Of a stretch of DNA of 52,767 nucleotides, positions 43,202 to 52,029 are shown piece by piece (positions within the stretch are counted from its first letter, which is position 1; the number at the start of each line of letters is the position of its first letter). This DNA is from Akkermansia muciniphila. Its GTDB lineage: Bacteria > Verrucomicrobiota > Verrucomicrobiia > Limisphaerales > BJHT01. A program made the translations under genes and the position numbers. The notes beneath the pieces were generated by a model, which made no database searches, had not been told where the DNA came from, and saw only the letters and a list, made by a program, of their open reading frames with translations. The stretch spans positions 1 through 52,767 of the forward strand of contig CAMAUZ010000058.1 of NCBI GenBank assembly GCA_945861535.1, read 5' to 3'.

Positions 43202-43909
43202 TCAGTCGGTCGCAAGGTAATGCTGCCGTTCAGTCGGGGAGAATTTCTCGATGGCATAACGCAGCATGGTCCGCGGCATCCGGCCGGCGTGCTGCTGCAA
43301 AAAGCGTCGGAGCACGGCCCCGTCGCGCTTGCCGACTTCGCGCAGCATCCAGCCGCAGGCCTTGTGAATCAGATCGTGCGGATGCGGGAGAAAGTGTTCG
43401 CAAAGCGCGAGGGTGTCGGCGAACTGGCCCGCGCGAATTAGGGCCTGCGTGGCGATGATGGCGATGCGCTGCTCCCAGAGACTCTTCGATTTGGCCAAGC
43501 GGTACAGCACCTGCCGGTCGCGCGCGAGCAGCCAGGTGCCAAGAATCTGCGGCGCGCTGCTGTCCACCAGATCCCAGTTGTTAATCCACGCCGTGTTCGC
43601 GAGATAGAGCTTCACGAGGTGCGCGCGGGTTGGCTCGTCATGGGCGGCTCTCGTGAAGCGACGAACGAAGATGAGGAGCGCGAGCAGGCGCTCCTCGTGC
43701 CACTCCGAGCGCAACAAGGTGAGCACGTCCGCCTCGCTCAGAGCATCGCTCGCGGGCAGCAGCGAGCGCGTCTGCGGCACGGTGACACCGAGGAATTGGT
43801 CGCCCGCGCCATACTCGCCGGGGCCGGTCTTGAAGAAGCGAAGCGCGCCGGCGGCCGCCTCGGGACCGGCGAATCGACGGAGCTCTTGGCGAAGGGCAGG
43901 GAGTTGCAT
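43202..43909 (-). CDS. AlkD-like DNA alkylation repair protein
   Basis: 235 residues, all helical (HEAT-like repeats). Family features: KFFKT-type start (RFFKTGPGEYGAGDQFLGV), WHEERLLALLIFVRRF, INNWDLVDSSAPQILGTWLL, and LIHKACGWMLREVGKRD with the terminal arginine/aspartate motif. The Asp in NNWDLVD is the residue needed for excision of N7- or N3-alkylated bases in AlkD. It is a DNA glycosylase that does not flip bases. Co-directional with the GDSL esterase gene but separated by 24 bases and unrelated in function. Confidence 0.88.
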   Translation of the reverse strand: MQLPALRQELRRFAGPEAAAGALRFFKTGPGEYGAGDQFLGVTVPQTRSLLPASDALSEADVLTLLRSEWHEERLLALLIFVRRFTRAAHDEPTRAHLVKLYLANTAWINNWDLVDSSAPQILGTWLLARDRQVLYRLAKSKSLWEQRIAIIATQALIRAGQFADTLALCEHFLPHPHDLIHKACGWMLREVGKRDGAVLRRFLQQHAGRMPRTMLRYAIEKFSPTERQHYLATD

Positions 43910-44089
43910 TTTTTAGGGGAAGCGAACACGGCGGCTCCAGTTCCCAAACGGTATGCTCGCGCACGTATGTTCGCGCGCAGCAGTCGGCGTGGTCCACGTT
44001 ACCACCGAGGCTGGGGCAATGGTCATGTCTGTTTGTCGGTGCGATGCGTCGGCCCGACCCGTTCCAACTGACAACCTTCCTCGGGGTGC

Positions 44090-44338
44090 TTACTCCCGCG
44101 CGACAATGGCCACCCGGCGCGACCCGGCGGAAAGGCCGTCCGGCAGGCGGACGCTCCAGCACCGCTCCCCGCTGTCCACCTCCATCACGACGCTGCCGTC
44201 GCCCGCAGGCAGATCCCGCGCCACGTCCACCAGTAGAAAATCCGGGCCTAACTGAACCACGGGGACCGTGAGTCCGTGGACCAGCAACCGCATTTTCACT
44301 TGGGCGGAATGTCCGCCCTGACTCAGTATCGCTGTCAT
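44090..44338 (-). CDS. Small beta-rich protein of unknown function
   Basis: 82 residues (MTAILSQGGHSAQVKMRLLV to RRVAIVARE), alternating hydrophobic residues suggesting a small beta-sandwich. A motif VQLGPDFLLVDVARDLPAGD is central. The frame is also open 12 bases further upstream at an ATG (44350). Its start codon overlaps the start codon of the divergent kinase-like gene (44336-44339), so one bidirectional control region must lie within the two genes. No family recognised beyond resemblance to short proteins of cyanobacteria and planctomycetes; the divergent pair may act together. Confidence 0.5.
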   Translation of the reverse strand: MTAILSQGGHSAQVKMRLLVHGLTVPVVQLGPDFLLVDVARDLPAGDGSVVMEVDSGERCWSVRLPDGLSAGSRRVAIVARE

Positions 44339-44831
44339 GGAAGAAACCATAATTCGGAATGCCCGCGCCTACGCCGCCCAACACCGGCTGCAACTGGCCG
44401 AACGGCTGGGCTTCGGTATTCACGGTATCATCCTCGTCGCTGAGGACAACCTCAAAGCCGGGAAGACCGCCGTCAAAGCGCATCGTTACGCCGAACCATT
44501 CTGTCGGGAGTGCGCGGCGTACGAGCGGCTGAAGGCGGCGCGGATTACCGAACTGCTGGGCTTCCATGTGCCCCAGATCATCCGCACCGACGCGAGCTTG
44601 CGCGTCCCCGAAATGACGATCGTCACCCGGCCTTTTGTGCTCGATTTCGCCGGGGCGTGGCTAGACGCGCCGCCCCCGTTCTCCGACGAAACATGGGCGG
44701 AATGGGCGGCCGAAAAACGCGAGCAGTTCGAGCACCGCTGGCCCAGAGTTCAGGATGTCCTAAGCGCGCTTGAGGCGTTGGACATTCACATGGTGGATGT
44801 CTCGCCCAGCAATATTGCGTTTCTCGACTGA
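44337..44831 (+). CDS. Half-length kinase-like protein
   Basis: 164 residues. A glycine-containing loop GFGIHGII (25-32), a lysine on the next strand (TAVKAHRY, Lys47) and an acidic helix (FCRECAAYERL, Glu58) are arranged like a kinase N-lobe. The protein ends HMVDVSPSNIAFLD, which lines up with the HxDxxxxN catalytic loop (Asp154, Asn159). It stops just there, lacking the metal-binding DFG segment and C-lobe. It may be a degenerate or minimal kinase-like fold, perhaps a pseudokinase. It is divergent from the 82-residue gene, the start codons overlapping by two bases. No substrate can be assigned. Confidence 0.6.
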   Translation: MEETIIRNARAYAAQHRLQLAERLGFGIHGIILVAEDNLKAGKTAVKAHRYAEPFCRECAAYERLKAARITELLGFHVPQIIRTDASLRVPEMTIVTRPFVLDFAGAWLDAPPPFSDETWAEWAAEKREQFEHRWPRVQDVLSALEALDIHMVDVSPSNIAFLD

Positions 44832-44909
44832 GCCGCCGGCTGAGTTCCCTATGTCCGGTCCTCCCCAGCACAGAATCGAATCAATCCGGCGTTAAACTGA
44901 ATTGCCGGT

Positions 44910-47246
44910 TCACCGCACCAGCATCCAGTCCAGCTTCGCTTCTGCCGGCGCGGGCTTGTCAAAGTTCACCGTGAAACCTTCGGCGGTCTTTTCCGAAATG
45001 GCGCGCTGGCCCAGCCACGATTGCTCGATGAACACGGCGTAATCCGCGTCGGCCTCGGGAGTAGGGAAGGTCACGCGCAACTTCGCGGCGTTGACGGCGA
45101 CAACAAGGTTTTTGCCGCGCAGATTCTTCGCCGGCTTCGCGTCACCGGAAAGACCAGCAACCCCGGAGACCGGTCCGCCCGCGCGCACGCCGCCGCCTTG
45201 GAAGGTCAGTTCGCCGGTGGCTTTCGAGACCGTCAACGTGGCTTCCTTCGGCGCTTTGCCTTCGACCTGGTCGTAGTGCCACTTGATCGGCTGTTCGTGG
45301 TTGGGCTGCTGGAAGAGGATGGCGGCGTTGGCGACATCGGCCTCGAAATTCAGGCCCACGGTGACGGAGGAACCGACGACGATCACATTGTCCCAGGCGG
45401 GTTTTTTCTCGGCGCGCTTCTCGAGGTCCTCGAGTTTCGCGGGTCCGCCGCGCAGGCTCAGGAAGGCGTGGCGGGAAGCTTCGCCTTGGTTGGCGACATC
45501 CATCACCGCCGACGGCCAAGCGCCGGGAACATCCTCCCACATCCAGATGCGAAAGGCCTGCGGTTTGAACGGATCGGGGCCGATGGCCTGCTCGATGTCA
45601 TCGCCCGCGGCGAAGTCTTTGGCCGCACCCTGATCGGTGTGCGGCGCGAGACCGAGCTTGCGCTGGCCGCCGCGGTCGCCGCCGGGAATCGCGTAGGAGA
45701 CATCGTTGACGTAGGTGCCCGGAGCTATCTCATAACTCAGCGGTCTAAGATGGCCGTCGTAGGAATAATTATCCTTGTTATAGAGAGTGGGACTACCCGC
45801 GCTCTTGGCTCCCCACCAGAAGCGGCGAATCTCAATGTCCTTGGTGCCATCCGCGTTTTGCTTGAAGGCGGTGATCTCGTACCAGCGGCGCAGGGTGCCT
45901 TTAGGAATAAGCTCTCCGGGTTCAGTCACGGCAAAGAAACGACCGACTATCTCCGGTGTCCACGGACAGTCTTTGTCGCCGCGGATAAGTCCGCCCATCT
46001 TGATGCCAGAGACTTTGGTGACCGGGTCCGGGCGGATCAGGGTGGGATAAGTCTTTTTCTCGAACGGATATTTCCCCGTGTCAGTCGTGGCCATGTAGGA
46101 TTCCGCGGGCACGATCCAGACTTTGCCCTGCTTGATCAGTTTGGCGGGGTTAAGGTTAATCAGCGGCCGGGAATCGCCGAGCGTGTTTATGTTCTGGGAG
46201 GTGGGGGTGAAGGTCAGTTGTTGCTTGGTCCAGTCCATCTCCGCCACGCGTCCGCGGAAATTCCCTTTGCTCAGACTACGGATAAAAGCGGCGTAGCAAT
46301 TGCCATTTTCGTCACCGGCGGCCGAGTGGACATCGCTCATGTAATCGAAGTCCATATAGAAGCCGTAGGTGTCGCCATGGGCGTATTGGCGGCGGATGAG
46401 CTTCACGTCATAGGTCTGGTTGTCGTTGTGACTTTCCTGGGTCATGTGGAGCACGCCGGTGTTGCTCTTGTTATGCACGATGGCGCCGACCTTGTGGTCA
46501 ATCTCGGTGTCGGCGACGAAGTAGTGCATTTTCTTGGCGGTATCGTAGCCGACTGACTTCACATAGCCGCGGGTGACGCCGCCGCCGTAGCCGGGGCCGC
46601 CGTGGAGGTTCAGGAACTCACCGGGCCGAATGCCGCGGACCGTGGCGAGATAGAAGCGCCTATCCTTGCCCGCCGTGACCGGTTCCTGAATCCAGTCGAG
46701 ATAGCTGATCGAGCCGTAAACAAGGTTGTTCTCCAGCATGATCATCGGGTGGGTGCCCCAGTGCGGCAGGCTCTCGCCGGGATTCATGCGGAGGGTCCGC
46801 GCGATGTGAAGGCCTTCGACCTGCGGCACACGCACGGTCAGATGCTTCGGATCGGCGTTGACGACGACGATGCCGGGCGTGGTCTCCCAGCGTTTGGTCG
46901 GCTGGGGCAGAGGCGGAATCCGCGCGATGGTCTGCGAGGTGTTTTCAATTTTCAGAACAGTGGATAACTCGGCGGGGATCACGAGGATGCCGCCGGTCTT
47001 GCCCAGTTCCGCCACAGCCTTCTCATAAGTGGCGAGGGCGTCCTTCTGGGCTTTGATCGGCCCGAAGTCGGCGAGGGAGCGCGTGAGTTCGGTGGCGGGC
47101 TTGGGGGCGGGTGGGGCCTGCGCGGGCGCAAGAGCAGGCAGCAGGAAACAGGCGCCGAGCAGGAGCCGAGCGAGCAGGTGGTGGGTTGAGCGGGGGCGAA
47201 ACAGGTGAGCGGTGGCTGGGCGGCAGGAGGGAGAAATTGATTTCAT
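44910..47246 (-). CDS. Large secreted protein of unknown function
   Basis: 778 residues from the ATG at 47246. A signal peptide (about residues 1-42, ending LAPAQA) precedes a region DALATYEKAVAELGKTGGIL then VIPAELSTVL. That region resembles the opening of pectate-lyase-like beta-helix proteins (D-A-x-x-x-A, G-G-x-I-x-I-P). The long middle part is rich in Tyr, Trp, Gly and Asn (for example NLHGGPGYGGGVTRGYVKSV and YMDFDYMSDVHSAAGDENGN), and the C-terminus has Ig-like or fibronectin-like strands. It could be a polysaccharide lyase or another secreted carbohydrate-active protein; no catalytic motif identifies it. The upstream 62 in-frame residues are Arg/Pro-rich and were left out. Confidence 0.55.
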   Translation of the reverse strand: MKSISPSCRPATAHLFRPRSTHHLLARLLLGACFLLPALAPAQAPPAPKPATELTRSLADFGPIKAQKDALATYEKAVAELGKTGGILVIPAELSTVLKIENTSQTIARIPPLPQPTKRWETTPGIVVVNADPKHLTVRVPQVEGLHIARTLRMNPGESLPHWGTHPMIMLENNLVYGSISYLDWIQEPVTAGKDRRFYLATVRGIRPGEFLNLHGGPGYGGGVTRGYVKSVGYDTAKKMHYFVADTEIDHKVGAIVHNKSNTGVLHMTQESHNDNQTYDVKLIRRQYAHGDTYGFYMDFDYMSDVHSAAGDENGNCYAAFIRSLSKGNFRGRVAEMDWTKQQLTFTPTSQNINTLGDSRPLINLNPAKLIKQGKVWIVPAESYMATTDTGKYPFEKKTYPTLIRPDPVTKVSGIKMGGLIRGDKDCPWTPEIVGRFFAVTEPGELIPKGTLRRWYEITAFKQNADGTKDIEIRRFWWGAKSAGSPTLYNKDNYSYDGHLRPLSYEIAPGTYVNDVSYAIPGGDRGGQRKLGLAPHTDQGAAKDFAAGDDIEQAIGPDPFKPQAFRIWMWEDVPGAWPSAVMDVANQGEASRHAFLSLRGGPAKLEDLEKRAEKKPAWDNVIVVGSSVTVGLNFEADVANAAILFQQPNHEQPIKWHYDQVEGKAPKEATLTVSKATGELTFQGGGVRAGGPVSGVAGLSGDAKPAKNLRGKNLVVAVNAAKLRVTFPTPEADADYAVFIEQSWLGQRAISEKTAEGFTVNFDKPAPAEAKLDWMLVR

Positions 47247-47576
47247 GGAGGGGGCAATTTGATTGGAAAAATTTGTGGGCGGACGGTGAGGCATCAGTGG
47301 GCGAAGCGTCAATGCGCGAGTCGTTTTTGGGGATGCGCTGGCAACGGACTGTTCGCCGACGAATGGCAACGCACTGGCGGCAAAGGCATGAGACTCCGGG
47401 TTCCCATTCCTATGCCGCCATTCCTTTGCCATCGGGTACGGACTGTAAGCGCCGCCGGTGATCTGCCGGGCCAGTCCCGCCGTCCACAGCGTTCGCGCAC
47501 TCCCAAGGCAGCCGCCCCGGGTTGCGCGAGCGCCGCGCTGTTCCTCGCGAGAGTCGCGACCGCTCGGACCGCGCCC
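47247..47576. other. Gene-free spacer before the large secreted protein gene
   Basis: 330 bases; minus-strand promoter region for the gene at 44910-47246 and the 3' end of the dnaJ-like gene. I see no repeat and no recognisable boxes. Confidence 0.4.
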
Positions 47577-48314
47577 TCACCGCCCCGCCCGCCTCGTCAC
47601 CTTCACCTCCACCCGATACTTGATCCGCACCAGCAGATCGCCCCGCCCCCCGCGCGGCCGCGGCAAACCCTCGCCCGCCACGCGCAGAATTTCGCCCCGC
47701 CCCACGCCGCGCGGAATCTCCACCCGCACCATTGCCCCAGTCACCCCCGGAACCATCTCCGTTCCGCCCTGCTCCGCGCGCTGCGGTTTCAACGTAAGAT
47801 CGCACCGCAAGTCCGAACCGCGCGCCTTGAACCGAAACCCCGGCAACGCCCGCACGCGCACGCGCACCCAGCCGCCCGCAAACACTCCCGTCCGCGGCAG
47901 GCGAAAACGCGCCCCCGGAGCCGTGCCCGGCGGCACCACCAACTCATACGTTTCCGGCCCCTCGGGATTCGCGGGATCCTTCACCCGCACCTCCAACGTC
48001 GTGCCGCGCAGAAAATCCTCGAACCGCAGATTCACCTCCTGCGCCACGTCGCGCGCGCCGCGTCCGCCGCGCTTGGATGGCGCGGATTGCTTGGCGGCGA
48101 GTTCGGCGTCGAAGGCGGTCCGGCGCTCCGGATCGCTGAGGACTTCGTACGCCGCATTCAACGCCTGCGTGCGCGCCACCGATTCGGATGACCCTGGGTT
48201 CAGATCAGGATGATGCTGCCGCGCCAGCACGCGATAGGCCGTCTTGATCTGCGCGTCCGTGCAACGCCGGTCCAGACCCAGCACCGTGTAATGATTGGCT
48301 TCAGTCGATTGCAA
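47577..48314 (-). CDS. DnaJ-like co-chaperone (CbpA/DnaJ class, no zinc fingers)
   Basis: 245 residues. A J domain at 1-70 has the HPD motif (RQHHPDLNPG) in the expected loop. A short linker and a single DnaJ C-terminal substrate-binding region (about 90-235) follow, with VVPPGTAPGARFRLPRTG and VRVEIPRGVGRGEILRVAGE then GLPRPRGGRGD. The zinc-finger and Gly/Phe regions of DnaJ proper are missing, so it belongs to the CbpA-like group. It stimulates Hsp70 ATPase. The gene starts at the ATG 48314; 145 bases upstream begins a family A repeat. No dnaK partner is in the window. Confidence 0.87.
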   Translation of the reverse strand: MQSTEANHYTVLGLDRRCTDAQIKTAYRVLARQHHPDLNPGSSESVARTQALNAAYEVLSDPERRTAFDAELAAKQSAPSKRGGRGARDVAQEVNLRFEDFLRGTTLEVRVKDPANPEGPETYELVVPPGTAPGARFRLPRTGVFAGGWVRVRVRALPGFRFKARGSDLRCDLTLKPQRAEQGGTEMVPGVTGAMVRVEIPRGVGRGEILRVAGEGLPRPRGGRGDLLVRIKYRVEVKVTRRAGR

Positions 48315-48714
48315 GGACCCACCCTATCGCGGCGAACAAGGCACTGGCAGAAAAATAGGGGGCAGAGAAATGAGGAACGAGCGGGCAGTGTTTTGCGATT
48401 TGCGGCGACTGTTCTGAAAGCCGGACTTCGCCAACGGGCGCATCCGCGCACCGCCCCCGTAGCGCAGGTTTCCAAACCTGCTGTATCGCCGATTTCCAAA
48501 TCGGCAGGGGCCACGGGGTTTCGGGCGCGTGCGGCAGGGCGAGGCGTTGCGGGTGGCCGGACGGTCTGCGGGTTTGGAAACCCGCGATACAGCAGACTTG
48601 GAAGTCTGCGCTACGCGGGGGCAGTGCGCGAACGCGCCCTTCGCAGGCATCCGCCCCCATCTTTCCCGCCCCATTTTTCTGCCCCCCTATTTTTCTGCCA
48701 GCTTCCCCTCCCTC
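48315..48714. other. Spacer with a family A repeat
   Basis: 400 bases between the convergence-free ends of the metallohydrolase gene (stop at 48715) and the dnaJ-like start at 48314. The family A repeat lies at 48459-48614. The rest contains nothing gene-like; the promoter of the dnaJ-like gene must lie just above 48314. Confidence 0.5.
48459..48614 (-). repeat. Palindromic intergenic repeat, family A, copy 3
   Basis: GTAGCGCAGGTTTCCAAACC at the left and GACTTGGAAGTCTGCGCTAC at the right are inverted ends; the centre (GGGCGCGTGCGGCAGGGCGA, GGCGTTGCGGGTGG) is the reverse complement of that of copy 2. The most complete copy here. Confidence 0.8.
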
Positions 48715-50802
48715 TCACCGGCGCTGCAATGATTCAAGAAACGCCCCGAACCCCTCTCCCACCGCGGCCGGCACGAACCTCAGCGCGACCCCGAACACCG
48801 GCGTCCGCACCTCCACACCCGCCGCGTGGCACAGGCTCGCCGCCTGCGCCGCCACCGCGCGATCGTAGTCCGCCAGCTCCGGCACGAGCCGCTGCGCCGT
48901 CGTGCCGAACCGCGCCACCAGCGCCTGCGCATACGCCCGCGCCGCCGTGAACTTGCCGTCGCCATCCGCATCCACCCACACCACGCCGCTGGACCCGACC
49001 ACGCGCGGATTGAACATCGGCGACGACGGCTGATACGGCCGCGGAATCTCCCAGAATGGCGCGCGCACGCCCGGCCCCGTGGCGATGGCGACGAGATGCA
49101 CATCATGCGCGGGACGCGGGAGATTCCACACGAGCTTCGCCTTCTCCACCGCCGTCGTGAGGGGCACCGTTTGCTCGCGAATCTTGCTGCCGTTGGCGAA
49201 CAACTCGACGCGGTCGGCGCTCGTCCACGACGGGCCGAGCACCGTCACTTCCACCCGGATTTCCTCCGCGAGATTGGTCGCGAGATCACCGCTGCTGAAG
49301 CGGTCGTTCACCCGGAGTTGCGTGAGCAGCCCGAGGCTCACCAGCGCCCGCCCCTCGCGCAAACTGCGACACGCCGCCGCGACATCGAGCGCGCCCGGAT
49401 CAGCGTCGGGACACGCGACGTAGGTGCGGCCCTGACCGAGGATGAAACGGCTTACGTCGTGCGTGTCGCTCGACCCGATGGCGGTGATGCGCTGGCCGTG
49501 GTTCAGCAGCGCGAACCAGTCGTGATACAGCAGCATGATGTCGCTCTGCATCGCGCCGGAGGTGATGACTTCGAGGGCATCGAAGGTGAACTCGGGGCCG
49601 CGCAGATTGGCACCGAGGACCGCGTTGAAATTGGTCGGGCCGAGCGGAATGAAGTTACTGTGCAGATCGCGCGGATGATTGAGCGTGATGACTTGCACGC
49701 CCGGCGTGCGGCGCATCGCGGCCATGAGCGTGGGCCAATCCTCGGTGCGATGATCCACCACGGGGCTGCCGAGCTGGATGGGAAAAGCGTTGAAGTGTCC
49801 GGCCTTGGTCGTGACTTCGTTGCCGATGACGGAGGTGAAATGATTTTGCAACCGCGTGCGCACCGCGGCCTCCGAGTAATCCGCGTGATGATTGTGATCC
49901 GTGGCGACGGCCAGTTCGATGCCTTCGCCCGCGATGGTGATCATGCGCTCGTCCAGCGAGGCATCGCCGTGCTTGCTGTAGGTGAGCGTGTGGATGTGCG
50001 TGTCGCACGCGATCAGTCCGGGCGTCGGCACCTGCCGCTCGATCGCCAGATTCACCGGCGTCACGCGCCCGCTGACCACCGCGACGCGCTGCGTGGCGAC
50101 GCTGTACTCGAAGCCGCGCGACGCATAGATCGTGTAGTCGCCGGGCAGCAATCCGAGCTTCACCCGCCCGTCCCGCGTGTAAACGACACCGGGCCGCGCC
50201 GCGACCGACAGCGCGAGATTCGGGATCGCCGGCGAGGGCAGCGGCGTCAGCGCCGCGAGCGCGCCGCTGGCATCGGTAATCGTGAGCCGGCACGGAACGC
50301 GCCGCCCCGCCTCGGTGACCTGCACCTCGACCGCCGCGTCGGCGAGGCACACGGCGAGCGGGCGCGGATCGAGGATGAAGTTGCCGACCACGATGTCATC
50401 GGTCGCGGTCGGCGGGACAATCGCGAGCGCGTTCTGGCCGTTGGTGAGCGTGTTCGGCGGGACCACGAGCGCGTGGATCAGCGCCGTCTCCATCGGCACG
50501 AGCGCGCCGAGTTTCTTGCCGTTGAGCAGCACGTTCCAGGTGAACTTCACATCGCGCTGCCGCAGAAACAGCGTGTGCGCCGTGGCATTGGCCGTCGCCG
50601 GAAACGTGAGATCCAGCCGCCGTCCATGCGGCGTCTTGCCCGCGAACTCGGTCCATTCGGGAAACCCCGGCGTGCCGAGATGAAACTCGCGGGCATCGAT
50701 CGCCACGGGCCGCTCCGGCGCGGCGGTGGACGGTGCTGCGGCGTGGCTGACAAAACAGGAGAGGAGCAGGAGAAGCAGCGTGGCAAGGCTGTGGCGGTTC
50801 AT
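48715..50802 (-). CDS. CehA/McbA-family metallohydrolase with PHP domain
   Basis: 695 residues. A signal peptide (ATLLLLLLSCFVSHAAA) is followed by a beta-rich N-terminal region with a carboxypeptidase-regulatory-like segment. The PHP-type metal site has CDTHIHTLTYSKHGDASLDE (about 270-290), ATDHNHHADY and GSSDTHDVSR with histidine and aspartate ligands. A beta-sandwich region (VELFANGSKIREQTVP) and a C-terminal WVDADGDGKFTAARAYA tail complete it. Members such as CehA and McbA are carbaryl hydrolases, but most homologues in Verrucomicrobia are exported and act on unknown esters or phosphates. The ATG at 50802 gives the signal peptide; the frame continues 12 residues upstream. Confidence 0.8.
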   Translation of the reverse strand: MNRHSLATLLLLLLSCFVSHAAAPSTAAPERPVAIDAREFHLGTPGFPEWTEFAGKTPHGRRLDLTFPATANATAHTLFLRQRDVKFTWNVLLNGKKLGALVPMETALIHALVVPPNTLTNGQNALAIVPPTATDDIVVGNFILDPRPLAVCLADAAVEVQVTEAGRRVPCRLTITDASGALAALTPLPSPAIPNLALSVAARPGVVYTRDGRVKLGLLPGDYTIYASRGFEYSVATQRVAVVSGRVTPVNLAIERQVPTPGLIACDTHIHTLTYSKHGDASLDERMITIAGEGIELAVATDHNHHADYSEAAVRTRLQNHFTSVIGNEVTTKAGHFNAFPIQLGSPVVDHRTEDWPTLMAAMRRTPGVQVITLNHPRDLHSNFIPLGPTNFNAVLGANLRGPEFTFDALEVITSGAMQSDIMLLYHDWFALLNHGQRITAIGSSDTHDVSRFILGQGRTYVACPDADPGALDVAAACRSLREGRALVSLGLLTQLRVNDRFSSGDLATNLAEEIRVEVTVLGPSWTSADRVELFANGSKIREQTVPLTTAVEKAKLVWNLPRPAHDVHLVAIATGPGVRAPFWEIPRPYQPSSPMFNPRVVGSSGVVWVDADGDGKFTAARAYAQALVARFGTTAQRLVPELADYDRAVAAQAASLCHAAGVEVRTPVFGVALRFVPAAVGEGFGAFLESLQRR

Positions 50803-51125
50803 GTCGGCGAGGCTAGGCGTGTGGTCCGCAGGCCGCAATCAGATCGGCTTGGTGGAGACTCGGTGGAAACTTGGTGAGGCCGATCTGCGGAAAATTTGGG
50901 AGCGGCCGAGGGTGGGTGGGGCGCGTCTGTCCTCAGCGCGCCGGTTGCGTGTTCGCATGCCCTGCGGCGCGCTGAGGACAGACGCGCCCTACCCATCGCG
51001 GACTGGTCAGAGCATTTGCCCCGCGACTCGTGGGGTGGCGGCGCTGGGATGCGACTGCGGCGCGGAAGCCTGGGATCAACGTGCCGCTGTCGTCACCATT
51101 TCATTCCGCAGCGTCGCCACGGGCA
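50803..51125. other. Spacer with a family C palindrome
   Basis: 323 bases between the metallohydrolase start and the beta-barrel gene stop. It contains the family C palindrome at 50911-50993. The immediate upstream part (50803-50900) should hold the metallohydrolase promoter; I see no clear boxes. Confidence 0.5.
50911..50993. repeat. Palindromic repeat, family C, copy 2
   Basis: Perfect 23-base arms: 50920-50942 and 50966-50988 are exact reverse complements (core GCGTCTGTCCTCAGCGC), extended by near-matching TGGG/CCCA flanks. The loop is 23 bases. A degenerate copy is at 40245-40328. Such a stem would be a very strong RNA hairpin. Confidence 0.9.
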
Positions 51126-52001
51126 TCAGAACCGGTAGCTGATGCCGCCGACGATGCCGATGGCGTCGGAGAGGCCGATGTTGGCGGAGCGGAGGCCGCC
51201 GTTGTGGGTGAGCGAGTTTTGCAGGACATGGCGCACCTCGACGTGTGCATCCCAGTCCTTGTCGATATGGAAGGTGGCGCGCACGGCGTTGAACCAGCCG
51301 AACCACACGTGAGTCTGGCTCGAACTTCCGCTCTCCGTGAACGCCGGCACGGCCGGGATGGCCACCGTGTCGTTGTAGTCGAGGCGCGAAAAGCCGACGC
51401 CCAGCAACAGGCCGGTTTGCAGGCCCAGGTCCCAGCGTTCGGTCGCCCGCCAGTCCAGCGTCGGTCCCAGACGGAAGTGCAGCGTGTCCATTTGCAGGCG
51501 CCGGCTGCCCGTGACGACGGCGGGTGTGGCCGGTCCCAAGGTTCGCGTGGGCGTGCTGCCGATCACCTTGTCGCCGGGTGTCCAGACGATCGGGCCGTTG
51601 TAGCTGGCCGCGGGCAGGAACACGCCACCGAGGCTGTAGGTGTCCGTGATCAAGTCCGCCGTGGCATTCACCGGGCCGGCCTCCTGCCATTTGAAGAACT
51701 GGTAAGACGCGCCGCCTTCGAGGTTGAACGACCAGGTCTTCTCCTTCTTCAGGTCGTAGCGGTAGAAAAGCTCCAGGCCGGGATAAGGCTCGTTGTCCCG
51801 CTGGCGCGTGTAGTCGCCGCCGTTAATCTGGGCGCTGTGGAGGGCCAGGCTTCCCGGCGTCAGCGGGGCCACGGTGGGTTGCACGACTTGCAGGTCGCGG
51901 TTGACGTGGCCGAAGGCCGAGGTGAGGGGTGCGGTCATCCGGCGGGCGATGGCATTTGTCCATGGCGCGGTCAGCGCGCACGCCATGGCCAACGGTCGCA
52001 A
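51126..52001 (-). CDS. Outer-membrane beta-barrel-like protein
   Basis: 291 residues made of alternating hydrophobic strands with aromatic ends. Recognisable pieces include LELFYRYDLKKEKTWSFNLE, GASYQFFKWQE, the turn GLQTGLLLGVGFSRLDYNDT, HVWFGWFNAVRATFHIDKDW, and the C-terminal GIVGGISYRF with a terminal phenylalanine, as the outer-membrane insertion signal requires. The N-terminus shows only a weak signal-like stretch (MRPLAMACALTAPWTNAIAR), so either the start is wrong or the 5' end has decayed. Probably a porin-like or surface barrel; function unknown. Confidence 0.6.
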   Translation of the reverse strand: MRPLAMACALTAPWTNAIARRMTAPLTSAFGHVNRDLQVVQPTVAPLTPGSLALHSAQINGGDYTRQRDNEPYPGLELFYRYDLKKEKTWSFNLEGGASYQFFKWQEAGPVNATADLITDTYSLGGVFLPAASYNGPIVWTPGDKVIGSTPTRTLGPATPAVVTGSRRLQMDTLHFRLGPTLDWRATERWDLGLQTGLLLGVGFSRLDYNDTVAIPAVPAFTESGSSSQTHVWFGWFNAVRATFHIDKDWDAHVEVRHVLQNSLTHNGGLRSANIGLSDAIGIVGGISYRF

Positions 52002-52029
52002 ATGGAAGCCGGCGTCGTTTCACACAATG

